Assembly (NCBI GenBank): GCA_963798855.1
Contig: CAWCUU010000001.1
Location: 496,001 to 560,000 of the forward strand
From: CAWCUU01 sp963798855
Lineage (GTDB): Bacteria; Gemmatimonadota; Gemmatimonadetes; Longimicrobiales; RSA9
Length of the DNA: 64,000 bases
Direction of reading: 5' to 3'
Made by a program: the position numbers and the translations under genes. The notes beneath the pieces were generated by a model. It was not told the DNA's origin and made no database searches. It worked only from the letters and a program-made list of their open reading frames with translations. Positions 10,778 through 17,655 of this stretch are shown piece after piece (within the stretch, counting starts at the first letter, position 1; the number at the start of each line of letters is the position of its first letter).

Positions 10778-10821
10778 CCTCGCGTTCTGAACGTGCGAGG
10801 GCCTCGCCGCCGGCGAAGCCC
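10778..10821. terminator. Hairpin pair between convergent genes
   Basis: CCTCGC (10778-10783) pairs with GCGAGG (10795-10800). A second stem follows at once: GGGC and TCGCC pair with GGCGA and GCCC (10799-10821, one mismatch). They lie between tatA and the convergent histidine kinase and could end transcripts from both sides. No strong U tract follows. Confidence 0.5.
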
Positions 10822-10850
10822 TTCCTGCGCGCGAGCACCAGCGTGCGATC

Positions 10851-11863
10851 TCAGCCCCGTCGGGCAGCGGCCGGAATGACGAGACGCACCTCCGTCCCGT
10901 CATTGACCGAGCCCGACTCCAATCCTCCTCCCGAGTACTGCGCCAGCAAACGGCAGAGCTGAAGCCCCAGGCCTGACCCACCGGTCGCCTTCGGCCCCGG
11001 ACCCGCGTCGCGAACCGCGATCTGCACCGATCCCTCGCCGAATCGAGCGGCGACCGTAATGCGGCCCGGGCCCGCGTGGCGGATCGCGTTGTCGAGCAGG
11101 ATCGACAGCATCCGGCGCAGCACACCATCATCCAGTTGATAGGTCCCCTCCTGCAGCTCCCCCACGTCCAGGACGAGTTGCTTGCCGCCGCTGGTTGCCT
11201 CCGACTCGAAGGAGCGAACCTCGGCGGCGAGCGTCGCCCGCAGCTCCTCGGCCGAGATCGACCTCCGAGCGTGATCGCGTGGACGGTCGACTTCCGCGCG
11301 CGCGACGCCCAGGAGATCGTCAATCGTTCGCAGGTTCCGCGTCAGGCGAGCGCGCACGTCGCTCGCGAGATCCGGATCCGCGGCGGGCTCGTCTCGCTCG
11401 AGGAGCTCCATCGCGCCGAGCGCGAGGAGCAGGGGGAGCGGAGATCGTGGGCGAGGAGCGAGGTCAGCACCTGACTCAGGGCCGAGGCACGAACCGCCTC
11501 GTCTCGCGCCTGCTCGACCTGCCTTCGTCGCCGGTGCAGCATCACCGCGATCGCGCAGAAGGCGAGCAGCGAGGAGAAGGCGATGATGCGGTTCGGGAAC
11601 CATACCCCGGCCGGCGAGACGGGGCCGCTGCCGAAGATGGCGGCCAGCACGAAGGCGAGGAGCGCAAGGGCGGAGGTGAGCCAGAGCTCTCGGATGTCGT
11701 CGGCGGTGGAGCTGAGCACGATCGGCACGCCCAGCAACAGACCGACGACGATACCGGCCGGCATCGCCCAGTCCAGCAGGGCGACCAGCACCACGGCCGT
11801 GAGGTTCAGCGCCGAGAAGATGCGGCGACGCGTCCTTGCCGCGCCTGAACACCCGCCGCTCAC
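10851..11863 (-). CDS. Membrane sensor histidine kinase (single-base frameshift)
   Basis: Sensor partner of the adjacent sigma-54 response regulator. The N-terminal part (from 11863 down to about 11440) has four or so hydrophobic segments (LTAVVLVALLDWAM, IVVGLLLGVPIVL, LALLAFVLAAIF, FSSLLAFCAIAVM), then a short linker and the phospho-acceptor box LLAHDLRSP (His near residue 140). The C-terminal part, in a different frame, carries the ATPase: N box DNAIRHAGPG, G1 DAGPGP, G2 GGSGLGLQLC. The two halves join if one base is added in the G5 run at 11432-11436 (C5 in the gene sense), giving HDLRSPLLLALGAMELLE. The GTG at 11863 shares GTGA with the regulator's stop, so kinase translation is coupled to it; a GTG at 11890 is an alternative. 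Either a pseudogene or, more likely, an assembly error. Confidence 0.8.
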
Positions 11864-13257
11864 AGCCCGTACCGCCGCCGCTTCTCCCACAGCGTCTTGC
11901 GCGAGATGCCGAGTCGGGCCGCCACGTCGCCGAGGTCGGTTCGGCCGCGACCCTCCAGCATTGCCGCCAGGTACGCGCGCTCCGCTTCCTCCAGCGTCAG
12001 GCCACGAGCGAGCACTATTCCATCCGCGTTCGCCCCCGCCCCCGCGATCCGAGGCGGTGAAACCCGGAATTCCCCGCCGTCGTGGAAGATCAGGGCTCGT
12101 TCGACGGCGTTCCTCAGCTCGCGCGCGTTACCTGGCCATGAATAGCCGTCGAGATCCGCGAACGATTCCGGCGTCAGCTCCGGCAGTGGGCAGCGCCGCT
12201 CTGCGCTGACGTCCCGGACGAACTTCTCGGCGAGCTCCGCCACCGCCGGCCCGAGCTCCCGCAGCGGCGGCATCTCGATCGTCGTCACGTCCAGCCGGTA
12301 GAGCAGGTCGAGACGGAACTCGCGCGCGGCGACCCGCTGCCGCAGATCCTCGTTCGTGGCCGCGAGGACCCGCGTATCGATCGGAATGAGCTGCGTGCCG
12401 CCGACGCGACGGATCTCGTGCGTCTCGAGGAACAACAACAGCTTGCCCTGCAGCTCCAGCGGCATGGCGCCGATCTCGTCCAGCAGCAGCGTGCCGCCGT
12501 GTGCCAGCTCCACCAGTCCCCGCTTCAGCTCCCGCGCGTCCGTGAAGGCGCCCTTCTCGTGCCCGAACAGCTCCGACTCGAGCAGATTCGACGGGAGACC
12601 CGCGCAGTTCACCTCCACCAGCCGCCCTCGTGCCCCCGATAGCTCGTGGATCGCGCGCGCCAGCAGACTCTTGCCCGTGCCCGACTCCCCCGTGATCAGC
12701 ACGCCCGCCCCCCGCGCACCGGCGATGCGCTCGGCGAACGCGCGCACTTCATCCAGCCGCGGGTGCGCACCCAGCACGTAGTCCGCCGCGCGGCCGCCCT
12801 CCCGCCGGCGCCGTGCCACCGTCAGCTGCTCCCGCAGCGGTCGGTCCTCCACGGCGCGCTCGAGCAGCGCGACCAGCGCGTCCACGTTGACCGGCTTCGG
12901 CAGGAAATCCGTCGCACCCGCGCGAATCCCCTCCACCGCACGCTCCAGCGTCGCGTTCGCCGTCATGATGATCACCGGCAGCGACGGATCGCTGTCGCGG
13001 ATGCGCCGCGCCAGCTCGATTCCATCCAGCTCCGGCATCACCAGGTCGCTGAGCACGGCGTCCACCGGCCCGGCCGCCAGCCGCTCCAGCGCCCGATCCG
13101 CGCTATTCGCGATCTCCACTTCGATGCGGCCCGGCCGGCTAAGGTTCGCCTTGAGCAGTCGCGCAGCCAGCAGGTCGTCGTCGACCACCAGGATGCGGAG
13201 CGGGCTTGTGGTCGCGGCGTGGGCCGCGCGGTCGGGTACCGTTGATCTGCGCGTCAC
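11860..13257 (-). CDS. NtrC-family sigma-54-dependent response regulator
   Basis: Transcription activator for sigma-54 RNA polymerase. Order: receiver domain (ILVVDDD near the start, phospho-acceptor Asp in AVLSDLVMPELDG, Lys in FLPKPVN), AAA+ domain (Walker A GESGTGKS, Walker B GGTLLLDEIGAM, R-finger region), and a Fis-type helix-turn-helix at the C-terminus (GDVAARLGISRKTLWEKRRR). The sigma-54 contact loop reads GAFTDA instead of the usual GAFTGA. The start is taken as the GTG at 13257 just before the receiver domain; an in-frame ATG at 13317 would add 20 unlikely Arg/Pro-rich residues. It is divergent from the PxKF lipoprotein gene, whose promoter has a sigma-54 signature, making that gene the obvious target. 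Confidence 0.93.
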   Translation of the reverse strand: MTRRSTVPDRAAHAATTSPLRILVVDDDLLAARLLKANLSRPGRIEVEIANSADRALERLAAGPVDAVLSDLVMPELDGIELARRIRDSDPSLPVIIMTANATLERAVEGIRAGATDFLPKPVNVDALVALLERAVEDRPLREQLTVARRRREGGRAADYVLGAHPRLDEVRAFAERIAGARGAGVLITGESGTGKSLLARAIHELSGARGRLVEVNCAGLPSNLLESELFGHEKGAFTDARELKRGLVELAHGGTLLLDEIGAMPLELQGKLLLFLETHEIRRVGGTQLIPIDTRVLAATNEDLRQRVAAREFRLDLLYRLDVTTIEMPPLRELGPAVAELAEKFVRDVSAERRCPLPELTPESFADLDGYSWPGNARELRNAVERALIFHDGGEFRVSPPRIAGAGANADGIVLARGLTLEEAERAYLAAMLEGRGRTDLGDVAARLGISRKTLWEKRRRYGL

Positions 13258-13434
13258 GAAACCGGGCTGGAAGGTCCTGGGCCTCGGCGGCGACCGCGCT
13301 CCGGCGGACCGCCGCATCTAACGCCGTCCGCCTCGTTCCGGCGGATCGCGGCCGGGACGGCGGATGAGCACACGTAAGGCCATGGCGAGGGCCGTGCCAT
13401 CGGCTCGCCGTTCGGCCCGTGGCCGAAGTGTCTG

Positions 13435-13452
13435 GCGTAACAGCGCTTACGC
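13435..13452. promoter_or_regulatory. Inverted repeat GCGTAA-N6-TTACGC, candidate activator site
   Basis: Perfect 6+6 inverted repeat in the divergent intergenic region, about 180 bp from the regulator start and 310 bp upstream of the sigma-54 promoter. It contains CGTAACA, the reverse complement of the TGTTACG repeats nearer the promoter. It could be an autoregulatory or enhancer site for the NtrC-type regulator. Confidence 0.5.
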
Positions 13453-13628
13453 AGCCCCGGCGGGCGGGCGGCGGCGCCGGCCGTAACGATCCGTTGCGGT
13501 CCGGCGCGACGGGATGTTGCATTGTGCGTCGGAGGGGCCGAGCGGCGGGAGGGCTGGAGGCTCCGGGCTCGGCCGCACAAACTCGACGCCGGCTTCGGCT
13601 GCGAGCCCGGTCGCCTCGAAGCTCACCG

Positions 13629-13655
13629 TGTTACGAAAACGGAAGCGATGTTACG
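13629..13655. promoter_or_regulatory. Two TGTTACG direct repeats, candidate upstream activating sequence
   Basis: TGTTACG occurs at 13629-13635 and 13649-13655, exactly 20 bp apart (about two helical turns), on the same face and about 95-115 bp upstream of the sigma-54 -24 element. That is a normal enhancer distance for an NtrC-type activator. The same 7-mer, inverted, lies in the repeat at 13435-13452. Confidence 0.55.
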
Positions 13656-13743
13656 CCGACGTAGCGCGAGTCACCTGCCTGGCTGGCGCCCCAACCTCGC
13701 ACAAGTGGTTGCAATGGCTGCTGTTGCAAGGCCGATCGTGTGA

Positions 13744-13760
13744 CTGGCACGAGCGCTGCC
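13744..13760 (+). promoter_or_regulatory. Sigma-54 (-24/-12) promoter
   Basis: TGGCACG-N4-CTGC matches the RpoN consensus TGGCACG-N4-TTGC, with the invariant GG (13746-13747) and GC (13758-13759) at the correct separation. Predicted start is near 13771, giving a leader of about 175 nt before the lipoprotein ATG that includes the riboswitch-like RNA. The neighbouring sigma-54 activator gene supports the call. Confidence 0.75.
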
Positions 13761-13804
13761 CATTGCGGTGGCCCGGCCGCGTCCGCGGCCGTGTTCGTTC
13801 ACTG

Positions 13805-13886
13805 CTTCCGAAAAAGGCACCCCGGTCGCGAGGCCGGTCCGCAAAGCCGCGGGTCTCCGGGGCCGGAGACAGCCAGGCCACCGAAG
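13805..13886 (+). promoter_or_regulatory. Cyclic-di-GMP-I (GEMM) riboswitch
   Basis: The leader holds the landmarks of the GEMM-I aptamer in order. A short closing stem P1 (CTTC 13805-13808 with GAAG 13883-13886) is followed by the conserved AAAAAGGCA (13811-13819). P2 is a perfect 6-bp stem, CCGGTC/GGCCGG, capped by a GNRA loop GCGA (13828-13831). Next come the highly conserved CGCAAAGCC (13840-13848), then GGGTCT opening P3 (GTCTCC 13853-13858 with GGAGAC 13865-13870) and a following CAGCC. These match the family in primary and secondary structure. The aptamer ends about 60 nt before the lipoprotein ATG, so control of translation or of a downstream terminator are both possible; the expression platform is not clear. 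Confidence 0.8.
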
Positions 13887-13944
13887 AAGGACGCTGCCGC
13901 CGCTCCACGCGGCCGGTAACCCGGTATTCGAAGGAGACACACCC

Positions 13945-15486
13945 ATGAAGAAGTGGATCGCAGTACTGCCCGCCGCCGCGCTGGTGCTCGCGGTGGGGTG
14001 TGGCGACGAGTCCCGGCTGCCGACGGGCCTGCCGGAAACGCCGGTTATCCAGAAACCGGTGTTCGATGGTGTCTCGAACAACCTCGACGCCTCGATCGAC
14101 GCGGTGGCCGAGGTCATGTCGCTGACCGTCGGCGGGGCGAACGGGACCACCCAGCTGTATGTGAATCCGACAAACGGCGACGGCAAGAACGGCTGCAATC
14201 TCACGGGCAGCACGACCCTCGTCGTTTCGGTATCCTCGAACAACACGTCCGTGGCGACGGTGAGCCCCTCTTCCGTCACCTTCGGATCCTGCGGCGACAC
14301 GCCCACGTTGACCGTCACGCCGGTGAGCGAAGGGTCGGCGACAATCAGCATAGCCCAGACCACCAACAGCACCGATGGGACGTTCGATCTGGCACCCGCG
14401 ACGTTTACGGTCAACGTTTCGGCGCCGCCGAACACCGCGCCCTCGATCTCAGTCACGGGCGTGACCGGCGGCGCGTCCTACGAGATCGGCTCGGTGCCCG
14501 ACGCAGAATGTTCCGTGACCGATGCCGAGGATGGCAACTCGACCTTCGCCGCGACGCTGAGCGCGATCAGCGGCCCCCTCTCCGCCTACGGTCTCGGCGA
14601 GCGGACGGCGAGCTGCAGCTACACCGACGGCGGGGGTCTGCTGGCCAGCGGTTCCGTGACCTACGGCATCGTCGATACGACCGACCCGGTGATCACTTTC
14701 GTGAGTCGGACCGCGGCCAATGGCAACGGCTGGAACAACGGCGACGTGACCGTGAACTGGAGCTGCAGCGACAGCGGCTCTGGCGTCGTGGCCGCCAGCG
14801 TTAGCAAGACGGTCAGCACGGAAGGCGCGGACCAGTCGACGATCGGGACGTGCGCAGATCACGCGGGCAACACCGCCTCGGACACGCAGACCGGCATCAA
14901 CATCGACAAGACGGACCCGGTCGTCGGCGTCACCGGCGTGAGCGACGGCGCCACCTACATCCTGGGCTCCGTACCGGTCGCGGGCTGCAGCACGACGGAT
15001 GCGTTGTCGGACGTGGCCACGGCCGCGACGCTGGGCGTGAGCGGGGGCCCGCTGGGCTCGATCACCGCGACCTGCAGCGGCGCCCTCGACAAGGCCGGCA
15101 ACGCCGGCTCCGCGAGCGTGACGTACAACGTGATCTACGCCTGGACGGGCTTTTTCCGGCCGGTCGAGAACCTGCCGATCACGAACGTCGCGAAGGCGGG
15201 TAGCGCGATTCCGGTAAAGTTCCATCTTGGCGGGGATCAGGGACTGCTGATCTTCGAGGCCGGCTATCCGGCCTCGGGGAAGATCGTGTGCAGCGCGACG
15301 GCCGAGGCGGAAGCGGTGGATGAGACCGTGACGGCCGGCTCCAGTAGCCTGTCGTACGATCCTGTCGCAGGACAGTACATATACGTGTGGAAGACGGACA
15401 AGGGCTGGGCCGGGACGTGCCGGCAGCTCCAGGTCAGGCTGATCGACGGGACCATGCACACGGCCAGGTTCAGTTTCTCGAAGTGA
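13945..15486 (+). CDS. PxKF-domain surface lipoprotein with Ig-like modules
   Basis: 513-aa exported protein. The first 19 residues form a lipoprotein signal (MKKWIAV... ending A-V-G-C, Cys19). Residues ~45-165 resemble a bacterial Ig-like/Big fold (NNTSVATVSPSSVTFGSC). Two or three repeated modules follow with the pattern SVTGVTGGASYEIGSVPDA... and DTTDPVITFVSR/DKTDPVVGVTGVS, each with a Cys pair. The C-terminal ~115 residues match the PxKF domain (FRPVENLP, AGSAIPVKFHLGG, then W-K-T-D and a C-terminal RFSFSK). These domains are typical of secreted or surface proteins of unknown function. AAGGAG lies 9 nt before the ATG. Expression is probably set by the sigma-54 promoter and GEMM leader upstream. 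It stands alone, followed by a strong hairpin. Confidence 0.88.
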   Translation: MKKWIAVLPAAALVLAVGCGDESRLPTGLPETPVIQKPVFDGVSNNLDASIDAVAEVMSLTVGGANGTTQLYVNPTNGDGKNGCNLTGSTTLVVSVSSNNTSVATVSPSSVTFGSCGDTPTLTVTPVSEGSATISIAQTTNSTDGTFDLAPATFTVNVSAPPNTAPSISVTGVTGGASYEIGSVPDAECSVTDAEDGNSTFAATLSAISGPLSAYGLGERTASCSYTDGGGLLASGSVTYGIVDTTDPVITFVSRTAANGNGWNNGDVTVNWSCSDSGSGVVAASVSKTVSTEGADQSTIGTCADHAGNTASDTQTGINIDKTDPVVGVTGVSDGATYILGSVPVAGCSTTDALSDVATAATLGVSGGPLGSITATCSGALDKAGNAGSASVTYNVIYAWTGFFRPVENLPITNVAKAGSAIPVKFHLGGDQGLLIFEAGYPASGKIVCSATAEAEAVDETVTAGSSSLSYDPVAGQYIYVWKTDKGWAGTCRQLQVRLIDGTMHTARFSFSK

Positions 15487-15524
15487 GCCACGGGGCGCCG
15501 GCCTCGTTGGTGCGACAAACGACT

Positions 15525-15552
15525 TGCGGCCCCGGAGGGATCCGGGGCCGCA
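15525..15552. terminator. 12-bp perfect hairpin between convergent genes
   Basis: TGCGGCCCCGGA (15525-15536) and TCCGGGGCCGCA (15541-15552) pair perfectly around a GGGA loop. It lies 38 nt after the lipoprotein stop and 52 nt from the end of the convergent foldase gene, so it may serve both. The following bases are only mildly T-rich. Confidence 0.75.
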
Positions 15553-15604
15553 GTTCCATTCTTCGAGGTTATCCGCCGCGGGGCAGGCGGGCCCCGCTGC
15601 GCGA

Positions 15605-17431
15605 CTAGCTCGACTGCGGCGGCGCCGCGGCGTGGAGCGCCTGCTGGTGGTTGTCAACGATCTCGGCGCGCTTCTGGAGGTCATCCATGAACTGACTCAG
15701 CCGCGCCTGCTCGAGCGCGGCGGTGATGCGCTGCCGGAGATCTTCCTTCTGAGCGTCGAATTCCTGGCGGTTCGCCGCCGTCCGTTCGAGCAGCTTGATG
15801 ACGAACAGCCGCTCGTCGGCCTCGACCACGCCGCTCACCTCGCCGGCCTTGAGGCCGAATGCCGTGCCGATCGCGGCGTTCGTGCTACCCAGCCCGGGGA
15901 CGAAGTCCCCACGCGTGAACGGTCCGGCCTGCTGCGTCTGCAGGTCGTGACGCTGCGCGGCCTGCTCGAGCGTCGACCCGCGGCGCACGTCGTCGACGAC
16001 CTCGCGGGCGACCTGGCGCGCGCGCTCCAGCTTCTTCTGCGCCATGATCCGGTTGCGCAGGGCGTCGCGCGTCTCGTCGAACGACATGATGCCGGCCGGG
16101 GTGAGGTCGATCACGTGGAACATATAGAAGGCCTGATCGTTCTCGAAGACCGTGCTCGTCTCTCCGGCCTGGGCCGTGTTGAAGACCCAGTCGGCGCCCT
16201 CATCCACCTGGCCGACCAGCGGCAGGAACGGAGCGGATTCGCTGAGCTGCAGCTCGCGAACGTTCAGGCCCAGCGCCTTGGCCGCAGCGTCGATCCCGAC
16301 CGAGCCGCCCATCGCCTCGAGGGAGTCGGCGCGCGACAGCAGGCGGTTCTCGGAGGCGGTCTGACGCTGGATCGGCAGCAGGATGTGGCGCACCTTCGCC
16401 GAGTCGTCCCACCGATTCTCGACCTGGATCAGGTGATATCCGTACTGTGTGAGGACGGGCTGGCTCAGCTGCCCGATCGGCAGCGAGAAGACGGCCTCGT
16501 CGAACGGCGGAACCGTCTGTCCGCGCGTGAGGGTGCCGAGCTCACCGCCCTGCTCGGCGGAGACCTTGTCCGAGGACTCCGACTTCGCCAGCTCCGCGAA
16601 GTCGGCACCGCCTTCGATGCGCTTGCGGAGGTCGAGCGCGTGCTCGCGCACCGCGGCCGTGTCCTCCGCGGTCGGCGTCTTCGGCAGCGAAACGACCTGC
16701 AGCTTCGCCGACGCGGGCCGCTTCAGCTCCGACTGGTGTGTATCGTAGTAGTCGCGAACTTCCTTGTCGCTCACCGAGACCGCCGCATCGGGGATGACGG
16801 CCTGCGGATCCACCTGAACGAACTGCACTCGAACCGCCTCGTTGCGGTCGCGATAGAGCCTCCACAGCTGGCCGTCGGTCACGTAGATACCGGCGGCGAC
16901 GGCCCTGAACAGCTTGTCGCGCGGGATCGCCGAGCGGTAATAGTTCTCGAGCTGCATCAGCAGCTGACCGTTGCCTGCGTTCGAGGAAAGGAACTGCTGG
17001 TACTTCTGCAGGTCGAACTGGCCGTTCGTCTGGAACGCCTCCGCGTTGTAGAGCTCCGGCGGCGGCGAGTAGCGCGCGGCCTGCTTCACTTCCTCGTCCG
17101 TCACGCGGATGCCGCGACGCTCCAGCTCCTGCTCGATGAGGCGATCCTGGACGATCTGCTTCCAGGCGGCGTCCTCGATCTGCTTGTTCTGCGTGGACGA
17201 GAGCGGCTGCTGTTGCTGCTGCTCCCGTTGCTGATACAGCGAGCGGTAGACGTTGTTGAACTCTTCGTAGGTGACGGGCTCGCCGTTGACGCGACCGAGC
17301 TCACCTCCGGCCATCTGGGCGCTGCTGCGGCCGCTGGCGTCCATCCCCCACTGGAAGATCATCAGGCCCACGAACGCGAGCGCCGTGACCAGCATGATCC
17401 ATTTCGTGTTTTCCCGCATCTGCCGCATCAT
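15605..17431 (-). CDS. PpiD-like periplasmic peptidyl-prolyl isomerase / foldase
   Basis: 608-aa membrane-anchored chaperone acting on exported proteins at the periplasmic face. One N-terminal TM helix (WIMLVTALAFVGLMIFQWGM), a SurA/PpiD N-terminal helical region (LGRVNGEPVTYEEFNNVYR; IVQDRLIEQELERRGI), then a parvulin rotamase around residues 210-340 (FAELAKSES, GGELGTLTRGQTVPPF, FSLPIGQLSQPVLTQYGYHLIQV). A second, more diverged parvulin-like unit (VRHILLPIQ, then VFENDQAFYMFHVID) follows. AGGAG precedes the ATG by about 9 nt. It is divergent from the TPR gene and convergent with the PxKF gene. Confidence 0.92.
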   Translation of the reverse strand: MMRQMRENTKWIMLVTALAFVGLMIFQWGMDASGRSSAQMAGGELGRVNGEPVTYEEFNNVYRSLYQQREQQQQQPLSSTQNKQIEDAAWKQIVQDRLIEQELERRGIRVTDEEVKQAARYSPPPELYNAEAFQTNGQFDLQKYQQFLSSNAGNGQLLMQLENYYRSAIPRDKLFRAVAAGIYVTDGQLWRLYRDRNEAVRVQFVQVDPQAVIPDAAVSVSDKEVRDYYDTHQSELKRPASAKLQVVSLPKTPTAEDTAAVREHALDLRKRIEGGADFAELAKSESSDKVSAEQGGELGTLTRGQTVPPFDEAVFSLPIGQLSQPVLTQYGYHLIQVENRWDDSAKVRHILLPIQRQTASENRLLSRADSLEAMGGSVGIDAAAKALGLNVRELQLSESAPFLPLVGQVDEGADWVFNTAQAGETSTVFENDQAFYMFHVIDLTPAGIMSFDETRDALRNRIMAQKKLERARQVAREVVDDVRRGSTLEQAAQRHDLQTQQAGPFTRGDFVPGLGSTNAAIGTAFGLKAGEVSGVVEADERLFVIKLLERTAANRQEFDAQKEDLRQRITAALEQARLSQFMDDLQKRAEIVDNHQQALHAAAPPQSS

Positions 17432-17570
17432 ACGCCGATCGCTCCTGCTGCAATCCGATGGGGCGGGCGGCGCCCGCTCCGATTCGACAGCTGACTACCC
17501 CGAAAAGGCAAAAACGTAACGGCTCGTCTCACCGCTTACAAGGTGATGCGCTCGAGGTGGCCAGGCTGCG

Positions 17571-17600
17571 TTGACATGCCGCCAGCCCCCTCTCTATCTT
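17571..17600 (+). promoter_or_regulatory. Sigma-70-type promoter for the TPR-aroQ-accBC-comB-ftsK run
   Basis: TTGACA (17571-17576) and TATCTT (17595-17600) with an 18-bp spacer. It lies 56 bp upstream of the TPR start in the divergent gap with the foldase gene and is the best housekeeping-type promoter in the window. Confidence 0.65.
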
Positions 17601-17655
17601 GCCACTCTCACCCTGGAACACGTCCTTCTTGCCGCCAATCCGCGGAGTCGGGCTC

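Noticed and set aside
13709..13729. Pair of TTGCAA hexamers upstream of the sigma-54 promoter as a second -12 element or IHF site
   Set aside because: No GG at the right distance for a -24 element and no convincing IHF consensus.
14449..15684. 411-aa open frame on the - strand
   Set aside because: Lies over the PxKF lipoprotein gene and its terminator; Arg/Ala-rich with no motif.
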